Shown: piece after piece, positions 8,880 to 17,101 of the stretch
How the letters are laid out: each line of letters starts with the position of its first letter
Numbering within the stretch: position 1 is the stretch's first letter
DNA from: a virus
Length of the DNA stretch: 64,000 nucleotides
Virus record (IMG/VR): IMGVR_UViG_3300032157_000004
Location: 1 to 64,000 of that record
Strand: one strand, 5' to 3'
Position numbers and translations under genes: made by a program
Notes under the pieces: generated by a model
What the model was told of the DNA's origin: nothing
Databases searched by the model: none
What the model saw: only the letters and a program-made list of their open reading frames with translations

Positions 8880-9002
8880 CTAGATCAACCCAGCCAGATC
8901 GCACAGAGCCAACACCAAAGTAATGCCCAGGATCAGCGCCACGCCTAGATTAAATAATTCTTGTTGAACTCGCATTCGTCTGCGTCCAGTGCGTATACCC
9001 AT
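8880..9002 (-). CDS. Small membrane protein (40 aa)
   Basis: Begins MGIRTGRRRMRVQQE, then a single hydrophobic segment of about 20 residues (LGVALILGITLVLALC), ending LAGLI. The ATG lies 6 bases after the stop of the secreted-protein gene, so coupling is likely. One predicted transmembrane helix with a positive N-terminus. Function unknown; a small holin or accessory membrane peptide is possible. Confidence 0.6.
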   Translation of the reverse strand: MGIRTGRRRMRVQQELFNLGVALILGITLVLALCDLAGLI

Positions 9003-9008
9003 AAAAAT

Positions 9009-9407
9009 TTATTCTTTCCCCACCGATGCTATCACAAAAGGTAACTGGATAATGAACCGCTCAATACAGTGTATCTCGACGGTGCGGTTGATCGGCACAA
9101 AAAAGCTCCCCTGACACTTCCAGGTAAAAAAGAGTCGGGTAGACGGCACGTAGGCTTCTACTATATATGTGTCATCTTCCATTGCAAAAACCACATGCGA
9201 GTTAGGATCGGTCTTGTCGGTCTGCAACAAACTCCCATCCTGCCCACTATATAAAGCCACCAACCTTCCGGCTCCCACACCTTCCTCAACGCCATCGTGA
9301 TTGCCGTCGTATAAAATTGTAGCGTGAAGAATCACGGTCGATTCGGGCAAATCCGTCTGCCCCATCGCCAGCCACAGCAGCCCCGCCATCAAGTAGGTCA
9401 GCATCAT
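9009..9407 (-). CDS. Secreted protein with SdrD B-type repeat-like domain
   Basis: A 132-residue protein starting with a hydrophobic signal-like segment (MMLTYLMAGLLWLAMG). Residues about 30-80 (YDGNHDGVEEGVGAGRLVAL onward) resemble the calcium-binding SdrD_B/Cna-B-like beta sandwich found in bacterial surface proteins. Likely exported. Followed closely by the 40-aa membrane protein. Role unknown. Confidence 0.65.
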   Translation of the reverse strand: MMLTYLMAGLLWLAMGQTDLPESTVILHATILYDGNHDGVEEGVGAGRLVALYSGQDGSLLQTDKTDPNSHVVFAMEDDTYIVEAYVPSTRLFFTWKCQGSFFVPINRTVEIHCIERFIIQLPFVIASVGKE

Positions 9408-9438
9408 TTTTCTCCTTTTTATTTTCTCAAAAAATTTT

Positions 9439-9894
9439 CTAGGGTGCGCCGTATTTTCCCAACAACTCGGTCAACTTGGCCCGCTCCGCTCGTTCCAGCG
9501 ACTCCAGCCGCATCTTCTCCTGTAGCTCCAGTCCATCTTTATATTTTTGGGCATCGTTCACACAATTTGTTACAAAAGAGCCGTCTAAGACAGCCTGTAG
9601 CGTCGTGTAATGATGATGCTTATCTTCATACTGCCAGGGTTCCTCATAGAACAAGGTAAGCTCGCCGTTGGCTTCGATAGTTTGAAGCTCATACCCTTCA
9701 TGCACATGCCATACCTGATACTGGTTGTATAAATTTTTTCCTAAAATTTCTTTTTGCTGCTTGACGATCTCGGCAAGCTGTCCTCTAACCCTCTCTCGGA
9801 TCGCCTCCATCGCCGCCAGGAATACATCCATTTCAAGATCAACAGTGCCAGTCGAGTTAGTTTCTTCGTCACGTACTTTGCAAGAAATTTTCAT
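9439..9894 (-). CDS. Hypothetical protein (151 aa)
   Basis: Coiled-coil-like helices at both ends (about residues 28-50 and 115-145) around a beta-rich middle with a His cluster (DKHHHY). Not recognised. Confidence 0.65.
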   Translation of the reverse strand: MKISCKVRDEETNSTGTVDLEMDVFLAAMEAIRERVRGQLAEIVKQQKEILGKNLYNQYQVWHVHEGYELQTIEANGELTLFYEEPWQYEDKHHHYTTLQAVLDGSFVTNCVNDAQKYKDGLELQEKMRLESLERAERAKLTELLGKYGAP

Positions 9895-9926
9895 TTTTTC
9901 TCCAAATAATTTTCTCTTAAAATTTT

Positions 9927-9960
9927 TGGGTAGGGGCGACCAATCGCATACCCCTACCCA
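9927..9960 (-). terminator. Hairpin upstream of the 151-aa gene
   Basis: Perfect 10-bp stem TGGGTAGGGG/CCCCTACCCA, followed on the minus strand by an AAAAATTTT stretch. Probably the 3' end of the tRNA/ncRNA transcript. Confidence 0.6.
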
Positions 9961-9961
9961 A

Positions 9962-10322
9962 ATTTCAAACCGCGACAGCTTGACACAGCTTCACACCAGC
10001 GCCGCTATTCACTGGTGCTAATTCCCTAGTCGAGATTATGATCCCGAACCTTGAAGTTGACTTTTGCTCGTCAGAGCTAGCTTGTTAAGGTGCGAGTAAA
10101 TACAGCCCATATATAGTAGCATCCTTAACCCTCCCTATGCTCTCTTTCAGTGTTACACCACTAGGGACATGCACAAAAATTAATCTCATTCTACGCCTAG
10201 CTGCGCTCTCAAGTAAGTAAAGAGACAACAGCCACCTACAAACCCTTACTGCATACCTCTCACTACGACACACTTACTAACGCATCAGACACACTATTAA
10301 GACAGCAGCCTAAAAGTGTTTT
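9962..10322 (-). ncRNA. Candidate structured RNA downstream of tRNA-Leu
   Basis: About 360 bases with no supported gene between tRNA-Leu and the next hairpin. Several local inverted repeats are visible on the minus strand: GTTAAGG/CCTTAAC (10084-10090 with 10123-10129), a CCCTA/TAGGG hairpin with an AGTG/CACT tip, GCTC/GAGC, and CACCAG/CTGGTG. Large phage RNAs of unknown function (such as the GOLLD and ROOL classes) often sit next to tRNAs, but I see no specific match. Confidence 0.35.
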
Positions 10323-10323
10323 A

Positions 10324-10343
10324 TTCCGGCACGATTGCCGGAA
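10324..10343 (-). terminator. Hairpin after tRNA-Leu
   Basis: Perfect 8-bp stem TTCCGGCA/TGCCGGAA with a 4-base loop, directly 3' of the tRNA on the minus strand; no long T run, so it may be a processing or pause signal. Confidence 0.5.
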
Positions 10344-10346
10344 AGG

Positions 10347-10427
10347 TAGGTCAGACAGGACTTGAACTTGTATGCCTCTCGGCGTCTGCTTTTAAGGCAG
10401 ATGTGTTTTCCGTTTCACCACTGACCC
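10347..10427 (-). tRNA. tRNA-Leu (anticodon TAA)
   Basis: Acceptor stem GGGTCAG with CTGACCT, anticodon loop CTTAAAA, long variable arm as expected for Leu, T-arm with TTCAAGT. CCA is not encoded. Confidence 0.85.
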
Positions 10428-10437
10428 TAAAAAATTT

Positions 10438-10638
10438 TTAATCCCTTCCCGCCATTGTTTTCTCAGGCATCTTGACCAGTCGTTCTTTGATCATACCCTC
10501 TCTAAGAATCAACGATGCTTGGTCGTTCAAAGAACGCAATTCCTCCGTAGCCTTAGCCTTCAAAGCTTTCCACTCAGTATCTGTGATCATCACTGTAATC
10601 CGATGAGTGCGCCGTTCGTCCCATTTAATTTCCAACAT
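10438..10638 (-). CDS. Ribbon-helix-helix-like DNA-binding protein (66 aa)
   Basis: A strand (HRITVMITDTEW) followed by two helices fits the ribbon-helix-helix (CopG/Arc) layout. Probably a small transcription regulator. Lies between two tRNA genes in the early unit. Confidence 0.55.
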   Translation of the reverse strand: MLEIKWDERRTHRITVMITDTEWKALKAKATEELRSLNDQASLILREGMIKERLVKMPEKTMAGRD

Positions 10639-10639
10639 T

Positions 10640-10915
10640 TTAATTTTTTCTCCAATCCTGCTCTAAAATTGTCAGCAGCCTGTCGATTTTGTAGTCCTCA
10701 TCCTCTGTGAACCACTTCCAAGAGTGAATCCAGGCAAGTTCTGTCAGGCAAGCCTGACACTCAATATATACAGATGAACACGGTGTCCCCGCCTCTGTCT
10801 GTCCTTCGTTCCAGGCGAGATCGCCCCAGCCGATTTTATGGCCGCATATACACTTTTCAGCATCATGTTCTTTCAAAACATTTTTTAATCTAACATCTTC
10901 GCTTTTGGTCGGCAT
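10640..10915 (-). CDS. Small Cys-containing protein (91 aa)
   Basis: CICG near residue 23 and CQAC near residue 54 could form a zinc-ribbon-like site. Otherwise unrecognised. Stop and next start are 1 base apart. Confidence 0.6.
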   Translation of the reverse strand: MPTKSEDVRLKNVLKEHDAEKCICGHKIGWGDLAWNEGQTEAGTPCSSVYIECQACLTELAWIHSWKWFTEDEDYKIDRLLTILEQDWRKN

Positions 10916-10931
10916 AAAATTTTCTTTCTAA

Positions 10932-11004
10932 AACCTCTGGACGGACTCGAACCGTCATAAGCAAATTTAGAAGATTTGTGCCTTATCCTTTAGGCTACAG
11001 GGGC
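10932..11004 (-). tRNA. tRNA-Arg (anticodon TCT)
   Basis: Anticodon arm CAAAT-CTTCTAA-ATTTG, T-arm GACGG-TTCGAGT-CCGTC, D-arm GCC/GGC. The acceptor stem has one A-C mismatch; CCA not encoded. Confidence 0.85.
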
Positions 11005-11009
11005 AATCG

Positions 11010-11135
11010 TTATTCTCCAAAGAGATAGTTGATCGGGTAGCTGCACAATGCCACAGCTACCAGACCAAAGACAAAGACCAGAAAAATTATCACGGAAGAA
11101 TAATTTTTATCGACCCAGGCAAAAATTTTTCTCAT
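11010..11135 (-). CDS. Small membrane protein (41 aa)
   Basis: MRKIFAWVDKNYSSV then one hydrophobic helix (IIFLVFVFGLVAVALC). Its ATG overlaps the stop of the upstream gene (ATGA). Function unknown. Confidence 0.6.
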   Translation of the reverse strand: MRKIFAWVDKNYSSVIIFLVFVFGLVAVALCSYPINYLFGE

Positions 11136-11476
11136 GCGTCAATCCGGCGGATCTGTTCCTCCAGGTCTGGCGGCGGCTCCATCATCTTAACCCCCTCAAC
11201 TGGCTGGCCTTCAACTGGAGTCTCCTTAACCTTCTGGTTGGTAAATTCCTCCGGCCCCCAAGCAACCTCCGCTACGTTGAGATAGGCATCGATCTCAAGC
11301 CCCTCCAAATAGAGAGGGTGCGTCAAGAGCATAACAACGTTGACCCTTCCGGCATGGTATGGTCGATCCGGCAACTGCACAAAATCACCTACTTGTGGGA
11401 TTCGTGCCACTTGCGCCACCACCGGACGCCCATCCTCAAATTTTCTTCTCTCAAACGCCACCGCAAATTTTTTCAT
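11132..11476 (-). CDS. Hypothetical protein (114 aa)
   Basis: Beta-rich N-terminal part with a segment like VGDFVQLPDRPYHAGRVN, then an acidic Pro-containing tail. Overlaps the next small gene by 4 bp. Not recognised. Confidence 0.6.
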   Translation of the reverse strand: MKKFAVAFERRKFEDGRPVVAQVARIPQVGDFVQLPDRPYHAGRVNVVMLLTHPLYLEGLEIDAYLNVAEVAWGPEEFTNQKVKETPVEGQPVEGVKMMEPPPDLEEQIRRIDA

Positions 11477-11487
11477 ATTTTATTCCT

Positions 11488-11796
11488 TTACATATACTTT
11501 AAAAATTTTTTGGCCTTTGAGCGCACAAAGACGGAGAAGAAATCACGCTGCCCGTTGCGGCGCTTAAAAATTCTCGCCAGCTTCCACATCTTTTTGGGCA
11601 TCGGCGTCGGTGTGGCAGAAAAGTAGCCATAATAAAATGAGCTACGATCCCACAGCGGCTCACCTAACGGTCGCCCCTTCCACGCCTTTGCTTTGTTCTT
11701 CATCACACGATGAAAGACAGGCAAGCATGGCTTGACAAAACAATGCATAGTCTTGGCGATCCGCTTCTTTGTTTTCTCGATTGTGATGTTCTGCAT
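11488..11796 (-). CDS. Basic hypothetical protein (102 aa)
   Basis: Very rich in Lys and Arg (calculated strongly positive), with aromatic residues in the middle; might bind nucleic acid. Not recognised. Confidence 0.55.
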   Translation of the reverse strand: MQNITIEKTKKRIAKTMHCFVKPCLPVFHRVMKNKAKAWKGRPLGEPLWDRSSFYYGYFSATPTPMPKKMWKLARIFKRRNGQRDFFSVFVRSKAKKFLKYM

Positions 11797-11814
11797 GGGG
11801 ATTATCCTGTCTCT

Positions 11815-11943
11815 CTAGTATTGGACGATGTAGCCGTCAACCCGCAATTCTCTGGCCCACACTTCTATTTCTTCTTTAGTACCTGTGAGATAGACCCACT
11901 CATTCCACTCTGCTTTTTTGTACCTGAGCGTGATCCGGTTCAT
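11815..11943 (-). CDS. Small protein (42 aa)
   Basis: MNRITLRYKKAEWNEWVYLT, then helix TKEEIEVWARELRVDG and YIVQY. Strand-helix-strand layout; the ATG is 3 bases from the stop of the upstream membrane-protein gene. Function unknown. Confidence 0.55.
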   Translation of the reverse strand: MNRITLRYKKAEWNEWVYLTGTKEEIEVWARELRVDGYIVQY

Positions 11944-11946
11944 TTT

Positions 11947-12309
11947 TTAATTTTTCTCGGAAAAATATTGTCCGACTTGCAAGTCCTCCCACTTGACTTG
12001 GCTGACTTCGATTCCCTTACAACGTTCTTCGTCGCAGACGGTAATCTGCCAGTAGTCCGGTACATAGGCTTGGTAAGGAATGTTGATGCATGTGCGGTTG
12101 GTTTTTGTTACGGTTTTGCCGCCGACCGTTGTCGTGGTTGTGTTGGTCGAGCAGGATTGGTTACTACGCCACTCCATATGCGCTGGATAAAATTTTTTGT
12201 CTGTGATATCTCCGGCTATCGGTTGCAGATACCAAACAACCCACCAGCCGATATACACAACCACCAACGCCCCCATTACCCAAGCAACCACCGCAACCCA
12301 TCGGTTCAT
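11947..12309 (-). CDS. Membrane-anchored hypothetical protein (120 aa)
   Basis: One N-terminal transmembrane helix (VAVVAWVMGALVVVYIGWWV), then an outside domain with four Cys and a Thr-rich loop. Start overlaps the stop of the lipoprotein gene (ATGA), so the two are coupled and may act together at the envelope. Confidence 0.6.
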   Translation of the reverse strand: MNRWVAVVAWVMGALVVVYIGWWVVWYLQPIAGDITDKKFYPAHMEWRSNQSCSTNTTTTTVGGKTVTKTNRTCINIPYQAYVPDYWQITVCDEERCKGIEVSQVKWEDLQVGQYFSEKN

Positions 12310-12560
12310 TTTTTGATCTCTTTACAACCAACTAACGACATGCTGCGGTAGTGAAAGACTTGAATACACTCAAGCACAGGCTCACCTTTTACTTCAATTG
12401 TAACCCAAGTACCTTTGCGTGTCTCGCATTCAGACTTCCAACAGCCGCCGCCATCTACACTGTCGTTGCTAGTCTGTGGCGCTCTACAACTGGCAACGAT
12501 CCCGATGAGAGCAATTGCAAGGATGGCGATTACAGCTATCTGTTTTAGATAATTTTTCAT
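12306..12560 (-). CDS. Predicted lipoprotein (84 aa)
   Basis: Signal peptide with lipobox IVASC, then a short domain with four further Cys. Cell-envelope location likely. Part of a three-gene coupled set with the basic peptide upstream (TGATG) and the membrane protein downstream (ATGA). A role in lysis or superinfection exclusion is possible but unproven. Confidence 0.65.
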   Translation of the reverse strand: MKNYLKQIAVIAILAIALIGIVASCRAPQTSNDSVDGGGCWKSECETRKGTWVTIEVKGEPVLECIQVFHYRSMSLVGCKEIKK

Positions 12561-12679
12561 CAGAACAGCCCGAAAAATTTCTTGCGCCGCCCGCCGCCAA
12601 AGAGCTTGAAGCCCCTGGCACTCTTGAAATAATTCTTGCGTGGTTTTCTCTTGTACTTTTTCTGGATGTAGTTACTCAT
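12560..12679 (-). CDS. Very basic 39-aa peptide
   Basis: MSNYIQKKYKRKPRKNYFKS then a Gly/Arg/Lys/Phe tail. The start has GGAGAGAAAA directly before the ATG, and the stop overlaps the lipoprotein start. Likely nucleic-acid or membrane binding; function unknown. Confidence 0.6.
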   Translation of the reverse strand: MSNYIQKKYKRKPRKNYFKSARGFKLFGGGRRKKFFGLF

Positions 12680-12712
12680 TTTTCTCTCCTTTGAAAAATT
12701 TTTTAGATCCCC

Positions 12713-12899
12713 GCCCCTACCGTCGTAGTCAGCCTTATGATGAACCCATTCCGGCTACTAGCAGAGACGGTTCTGGACTGCTGTTCATCTTCTCGTTTGT
12801 TATCTCAAATTGATCAGCCGTATCGGTCTGCCGACTTGGATACGACCGTCTGACTCAAGGGCTTCTCCCGTCCCCCATTCTGGTTGTCACGGTAGGGGC
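12713..12899 (-). ncRNA. Candidate structured RNA closed by an 11-bp stem
   Basis: GCCCCTACCGT (minus strand, 12899-12889) pairs perfectly with ACGGTAGGGGC (12723-12713). Inside are a 10-bp stem with two wobbles (CGGTCGTATC/GATACGGCTG), GATGAAC/GTTCATC and AGCAG/CTGCT. It starts 5 bases after tRNA-Gln, so it is likely cut from the same transcript. No known RNA class recognised. Confidence 0.5.
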
Positions 12900-12903
12900 A
12901 GAA

Positions 12904-12976
12904 ATGACGTGAGAGGACTCGAACCCCTAACACGGAGGTTCAAAGCCTCCTGCTCTACCGATTGAGCTACACGTCA
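12904..12976 (-). tRNA. tRNA-Gln (anticodon TTG)
   Basis: Acceptor TGACGTG/CACGTCA, anticodon arm GGAGG-CTTTGAA-CCTCC, T-loop TTCGAGT. CCA not encoded. Confidence 0.88.
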
Positions 12977-13255
12977 TTATTTTTTAATTTCTTCCAGAAA
13001 ATATTTTACTTTTTCCATCAAGGCAAGATTCGCATGAAATTCTTCGGGCGACCAGGTTACACTACCCCACCGTCCTTCATTACTCTGATCAATACTCACC
13101 ACTTCGCCCAGTACAAAATTGACCTTGAGAACAAGCCCATTTTTCAGTCTGAAAAAAGCAACCGATACTTTGCGTCTGCCAATTAGGTAGACATCAATAG
13201 TCGCCCCTAGGCTCTCGGCAATATTTTTAAATTTTTCGTGCGTTTTCTTAGCCAT
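12977..13255 (-). CDS. Hypothetical protein (92 aa)
   Basis: Strand-rich centre with helical ends; not recognised. Its stop codon abuts tRNA-Gln, so gene and tRNA must share a transcript. Confidence 0.6.
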   Translation of the reverse strand: MAKKTHEKFKNIAESLGATIDVYLIGRRKVSVAFFRLKNGLVLKVNFVLGEVVSIDQSNEGRWGSVTWSPEEFHANLALMEKVKYFLEEIKK

Positions 13256-13270
13256 AATTTTTTCTCAAAG

Positions 13271-13342
13271 TGGGCATGGAGGGGATCGAACCCCCGACGC
13301 GTTGCTTAAAAGGCAGCTACTCTACCACTGAGTTACATGCCC
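13271..13342 (-). tRNA. tRNA-Lys (anticodon TTT)
   Basis: Acceptor GGGCATG/CATGCCC, anticodon loop CTTTTAA (one mismatch in its stem), T-loop TTCGATC. CCA not encoded. Confidence 0.88.
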
Positions 13343-13388
13343 AACCTACTACCAGAGAGAGAGACACACCAGAGAGTGAGGTAATTAA

Positions 13389-13799
13389 CTAAAAAGGAAT
13401 TTCGTCGGCGTCATTGTCATCGGTATGGAGATCAACTTTCCACCCCTTCCAGGTTGTCGAACCTAGATAGGTTGGATCGTCATCGCCATCGTCATCAAGA
13501 ATATCGTCCAGCGTAGGCCAGTCATCGGCCAACTCGTCGCCGTCCTCATAATCTTCGACCACATCAACGTCGCTAGGCTCACCAAGCTCTTGAGCAATGC
13601 GAAAACGTCCTGTGCCGGAAGGAAGATCATTGTCAGAATAAAAATTTATATCCTGCTCACTAGGAGACATCGGCTCGGCTGGCATGACGACAAGCATTGT
13701 GCCAACCATAGAGACAGTATAAATACCGACAAGCTCTACGCCCTCTATCTCAAAATCGCCCTCAACCTCGTTGCCATCTACTGTAATACGTGTCATCAT
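13389..13799 (-). CDS. Acidic hypothetical protein (136 aa)
   Basis: N-terminal beta strands, then a Glu/Asp-rich second half. First gene after the promoter at 13850-13878, with a GAGAAAAT leader. Could be a DNA-mimic-like protein, but that rests only on charge. Confidence 0.6.
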   Translation of the reverse strand: MMTRITVDGNEVEGDFEIEGVELVGIYTVSMVGTMLVVMPAEPMSPSEQDINFYSDNDLPSGTGRFRIAQELGEPSDVDVVEDYEDGDELADDWPTLDDILDDDGDDDPTYLGSTTWKGWKVDLHTDDNDADEIPF

Positions 13800-13849
13800 T
13801 TTCTCCCGTTGATTTTCTGAATCTGTTGTGTTTTCTGCTAACTAAACGT

Positions 13850-13878
13850 AGTGTAACCTAACGTTTGCCGCTTGTCAA
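13850..13878 (-). promoter_or_regulatory. Sigma70-type promoter
   Basis: Minus strand TTGACA (13873-13878), 17 bp, TACACT (13850-13855), just after the endolysin gene; it drives the tRNA-containing early unit. Confidence 0.8.
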
Positions 13879-13894
13879 TAGCCAATCGGATAAA

Positions 13895-15517
13895 CTATTT
13901 ATCAGCTTCCCTCATTAAGTCTGCACATCTCCGCATCCACGCCCTACCAAAGTGATCAAAGCCTTGAATCTTGCTGTACCACTCGATACACCTTGCCATA
14001 TAGGGAACAAATCTTGGCCCTGTCTCCGCCAAGAATTGTTTGGCTCTTTCGACCCCACCGTTGACCGCTATATTAAAGACAGCCATACACATCGGATATT
14101 GCAGCTTGTCAGCGCCAGACGCTTCCCAATACCACTTCTTATATATCTGTTCTACTTCTTGTTGCGAGATATCCATCAAGTCACTCTTGGTCGGCTTAGG
14201 CTTGCCTTGTGCCTCTCGCCAGCGTTGAAATGTGCCGATGGTTATTCCATAATGAGTAGCGCCGCCTGGATCGTTGGGATCGTCAGCCCAGCCGCCTTCC
14301 CATTTTTTAATAAATTTCATCGAACGTGTCCAACAGTCGAACGTGTCAACACTGGTCGCCAAGTCGTCTACATACTTGGCAATCACCCAAGCACCCTCTC
14401 CGACTCGATACCAAGTAGAGCCATCTGGTGCAGTTTTTTCCTCATAGATATCTAAAACCTGCCCTAGAGGATACTTAGTGATCACAGCCCCCGCCGTCCC
14501 TGGTCTGTCTCTGACATTCAAGCCAGCCTGTGCTGCGATCACCCCCTGTCTTAACGGAGTCAGGTTGCCGTCACCCTCATCCGACATCGGCGTTGGCCCT
14601 GGTGTTGGCGTCGGCTGCGGTGCTGGAGTCGTAGCTACCTCTGGCGACTGGTAATCGGGAATGTTCCTGTACTCATCTTCAACGGCACTTTTGCCCTGGA
14701 TAGAATAATCAATGCCCTGGTCATAGTCGGGCCAGCGATAAAAAATTAAAGAAAAAATTTTTCTTTCCTGTACCCCGTTGTTCCAGGCGTTGATCTCTCC
14801 TGCCATCGCATCCATGAGTCCGGTTGCTTGCCAGGGGCCATTGCCGTTAGATTCTGTGAGATAGATAGGAAGCTTGGCATAAGCGGCGGGAATGGCGTTG
14901 GCATAGTCTCGATAGGTACGAAATTCATAGTGCCTGTTCTGAAAGGGAGCATTCATCATGGCTTCCGACCTGACTAGATTGGGATCGTAGCCGTGCGTGT
15001 AGGCATGAATGGTAAACCCATCAAAACCCCCTCTGGCATAAAATATCTGATCCTGAAAATATTTTATCCAGTCGCCATTAGGATTGTCGTTATACTTATA
15101 CTCATCATTCCAGGGGCCGGAGGCTGCGATCAACACCTGATCATTTTCGTGACCTGATATTGACCGGATCACCTTGCGACATTTCTGGATGAACGTGCCG
15201 TAGCGGTTGGGGTGGATCGGCTTGTTGTCGGGCCATTCTCTAGGAAGGTTTGGCTCATTGCCAACCGTCCAACGATGGCAGATCGGAGACTGCGAGACAT
15301 ATTTTCCTAGACGCTCCAGAAAAATATTATCGTTGCTCTCCAACGGGATTGTTCCTGTTGACCCATAGCCCCAGTTGACTCTGGTAATCCAGTTAAATCT
15401 TCCATCGGTTATAGACGCGGGGACACCACCCGACAATGCCATCGTGTCAAGAATCCAGTCACCCTCTTGTGCGAACGTCACCGCCTCCCTGTCGTGGAGG
15501 CCCACTAGCGTCGTCAT
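13895..15517 (-). CDS. Endolysin with GH-A-like domain, SH3b and GH108 lysozyme
   Basis: A 540-residue protein with three parts. Residues 1-290: a TIM-barrel glycosidase of the GH-A type, with the acid/base Glu in WTVGNEPN (E88) and a second Glu in YLTESN (E222). Residues about 325-385: bacterial SH3 domain (LNVRDRPG, TWYRVG). Residues about 398-540: GH108 muramidase with catalytic Glu in KKWEGGW (E407) and the family signature DPNDPGGATHYGIT. A Pro/Thr linker separates them. Start chosen at 15517, 19 bases after the upstream stop; the longer frame to 15832 only reads the Gly/Asp-rich end of the upstream gene in another frame. Degrades the host wall at lysis or during entry. Confidence 0.85.
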   Translation of the reverse strand: MTTLVGLHDREAVTFAQEGDWILDTMALSGGVPASITDGRFNWITRVNWGYGSTGTIPLESNDNIFLERLGKYVSQSPICHRWTVGNEPNLPREWPDNKPIHPNRYGTFIQKCRKVIRSISGHENDQVLIAASGPWNDEYKYNDNPNGDWIKYFQDQIFYARGGFDGFTIHAYTHGYDPNLVRSEAMMNAPFQNRHYEFRTYRDYANAIPAAYAKLPIYLTESNGNGPWQATGLMDAMAGEINAWNNGVQERKIFSLIFYRWPDYDQGIDYSIQGKSAVEDEYRNIPDYQSPEVATTPAPQPTPTPGPTPMSDEGDGNLTPLRQGVIAAQAGLNVRDRPGTAGAVITKYPLGQVLDIYEEKTAPDGSTWYRVGEGAWVIAKYVDDLATSVDTFDCWTRSMKFIKKWEGGWADDPNDPGGATHYGITIGTFQRWREAQGKPKPTKSDLMDISQQEVEQIYKKWYWEASGADKLQYPMCMAVFNIAVNGGVERAKQFLAETGPRFVPYMARCIEWYSKIQGFDHFGRAWMRRCADLMREADK

Positions 15518-15536
15518 AAAAAAATTTTTCCTTTCC

Positions 15537-16088
15537 TCACCCCTGACTCTGTAGAGAAAGCCATCCGGCGTAGGTGTGATCTTCAACTCGGATTTCGGCG
15601 TAGATTTGGGTAATTGGAGTTGTTCCACCATCTCCACCGTTATCTCCACCACCATCGCCGCCCCCATCACCGCCCTCACCATCTTCACGCCAAGTAAACT
15701 CAACAAAGGTAGAGACATGCCAACTAAAAGGTAGGCCAATTCCTTCCGCCACTTTGCTCTCAGCGCCTTCGACCGTGACGTTCCACCAGCCATCCTCACC
15801 TCTTGTTGGGTTGTAGCCGGAGCCGTGTTCAATATTGTGATTGGCCCAACCGGATTCGGGTTTTTCTTCTACGATGACATCGGGGACGCCATGATCCCTG
15901 GTAAAAAATTTTAATAAATTACTAGGCCCACCGACTGTTTTAGCATAGATGTGTGTAGCCCCGCCCAAATGAAACGCTACATCTCCGATTACAGCCAGCC
16001 CATCTTCGGTCATGCCGTATTCACGGTCGTCTACTTCCAGCCGCCCGTCGCGACTGGTAAATCTCTTAGTGACAACATACTTGCCCAT
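15537..16088 (-). CDS. Hypothetical protein with Gly/Asp linker, lysis-gene partner
   Basis: Residues 1-140 are beta-rich and not recognised; then a glycine-aspartate linker (GGDGGGDGGGDNGGDGG) leads to a short C-terminal piece. Lies directly upstream of the endolysin and probably shares its transcript. A virion-associated or carbohydrate-binding part is possible. Confidence 0.6.
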   Translation of the reverse strand: MGKYVVTKRFTSRDGRLEVDDREYGMTEDGLAVIGDVAFHLGGATHIYAKTVGGPSNLLKFFTRDHGVPDVIVEEKPESGWANHNIEHGSGYNPTRGEDGWWNVTVEGAESKVAEGIGLPFSWHVSTFVEFTWREDGEGGDGGGDGGGDNGGDGGTTPITQIYAEIRVEDHTYAGWLSLQSQG

Positions 16089-16096
16089 GATTCCTC

Positions 16097-16252
16097 CTAA
16101 TTATCAAACCAAAAGACTAGCCTGGACGTTGGCCCTAGCTCTTTCATCGCCGCCATCACCGCCTCATACTGCTTAGGATACACCGCTTGTTGCCAGGGCA
16201 GCACATTGACTTCGTATAAGTCCTCATAGCCTGGAACACCTCTCCATTCCAT
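16097..16252 (-). CDS. 51-aa protein beginning with a NUMOD4-like motif
   Basis: Starts MEWRGVPGYEDLYEVN, which matches the NUMOD4 signature (W..I.GYE.LYEVSN) that normally opens HNH homing endonucleases, but there is no HNH domain after it. Start preceded by TAGGAG. Either a remnant of a homing endonuclease or a small DNA-binding peptide reusing the motif. Confidence 0.55.
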   Translation of the reverse strand: MEWRGVPGYEDLYEVNVLPWQQAVYPKQYEAVMAAMKELGPTSRLVFWFDN

Positions 16253-16278
16253 AAATCTTTTTCTCCTAAAAATTTTCT

Positions 16279-16671
16279 CTACTTGCCCTGACGGTACGAT
16301 CCGTGATATGGATGATCTGGGTTATTCAGAGCAATGTCTGGATGTGGTTCTATATGCTCGACCACACCGTCAGCGTCCGGTTCTCCCCACACTCTGTTAA
16401 AATTGATTGCCATCTTTTCGTCAGTTGCTATCTCTAGGTCTACGCCAGACAGATGAGCAACGTTAAGAAGCAGGATAAAACAATCAGCCAACTCTTTTTC
16501 TATGTCTGACTGACCTGTCTCGCGCTTGTAGTGCTTAGTTTGAATAGCGAAAGTCAATTCGACAACTTCTCTTTGAAGATGAGTTACTGCCGACAACGCA
16601 GTTGCTTTGCTGAATGTTTTGTCCTGCCAATCGTTAATCTCTTTGGCAATTTCTTGAAGTGTTCTTGACAT
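16279..16671 (-). CDS. MazG-like (DUF550) nucleotide pyrophosphohydrolase
   Basis: A 130-residue all-helical protein with the DUF550/MazG pattern: WQDKTF, HLQREVVEL, then ELADCFILLL with the metal-binding acidic residues. Family members hydrolyse (d)NTPs such as dATP/dGTP. It opens the replication block and probably adjusts nucleotide pools. Start preceded by AGGAGAG. Confidence 0.75.
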   Translation of the reverse strand: MSRTLQEIAKEINDWQDKTFSKATALSAVTHLQREVVELTFAIQTKHYKRETGQSDIEKELADCFILLLNVAHLSGVDLEIATDEKMAINFNRVWGEPDADGVVEHIEPHPDIALNNPDHPYHGSYRQGK

Positions 16672-16696
16672 ACTTCTCTCCTAGAAAATTAAAAAA

Positions 16697-17101
16697 TTAT
16701 TCTCGTAAAAAATATCTTTCTTTTTCTTTTTTCTTTTTAAGCCTCTCTTTTTTCTCTCGGCGCGGTTTAGACTCTATCTTCCTTACCTCTACCTTCCGGC
16801 TGACCAGTTTGGCATAGCTGGCAAGCACTTGCTCATTAGAGAAGCCCAACAGAGAAGCCCATTCTGGAGATATCTGCTGGATAAGTAGTTCTTGGTACTT
16901 ATATCTGGGCGGCTCGGCTGTGTTGATAATGGCGTAAGCTACGCTGTGTTCTTTCAACAGATCTAAAATTTTTTTAGACCCAATCCCCATGCGGTTTGCC
17001 GCCTCTTTAAGCGTCGGCGGTTTATTGTTAGTTACCTGCCGTCTAAGATGGTAGCCAAGATAAATTCTCAGCAAGTCCCAACTAGGAATTGTGTTCGGCA
17101 T
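16697..17101 (-). CDS. HTH-like protein with basic tail (134 aa)
   Basis: Residues about 27-50 (PTLKEAANRMGIGSKKILDL) look like a helix-turn-helix. The last 25 residues are almost all Lys, Arg and Glu. Probably DNA-binding. Overlaps the upstream gene by 20 bp. Confidence 0.55.
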   Translation of the reverse strand: MPNTIPSWDLLRIYLGYHLRRQVTNNKPPTLKEAANRMGIGSKKILDLLKEHSVAYAIINTAEPPRYKYQELLIQQISPEWASLLGFSNEQVLASYAKLVSRKVEVRKIESKPRREKKERLKKKKEKERYFLRE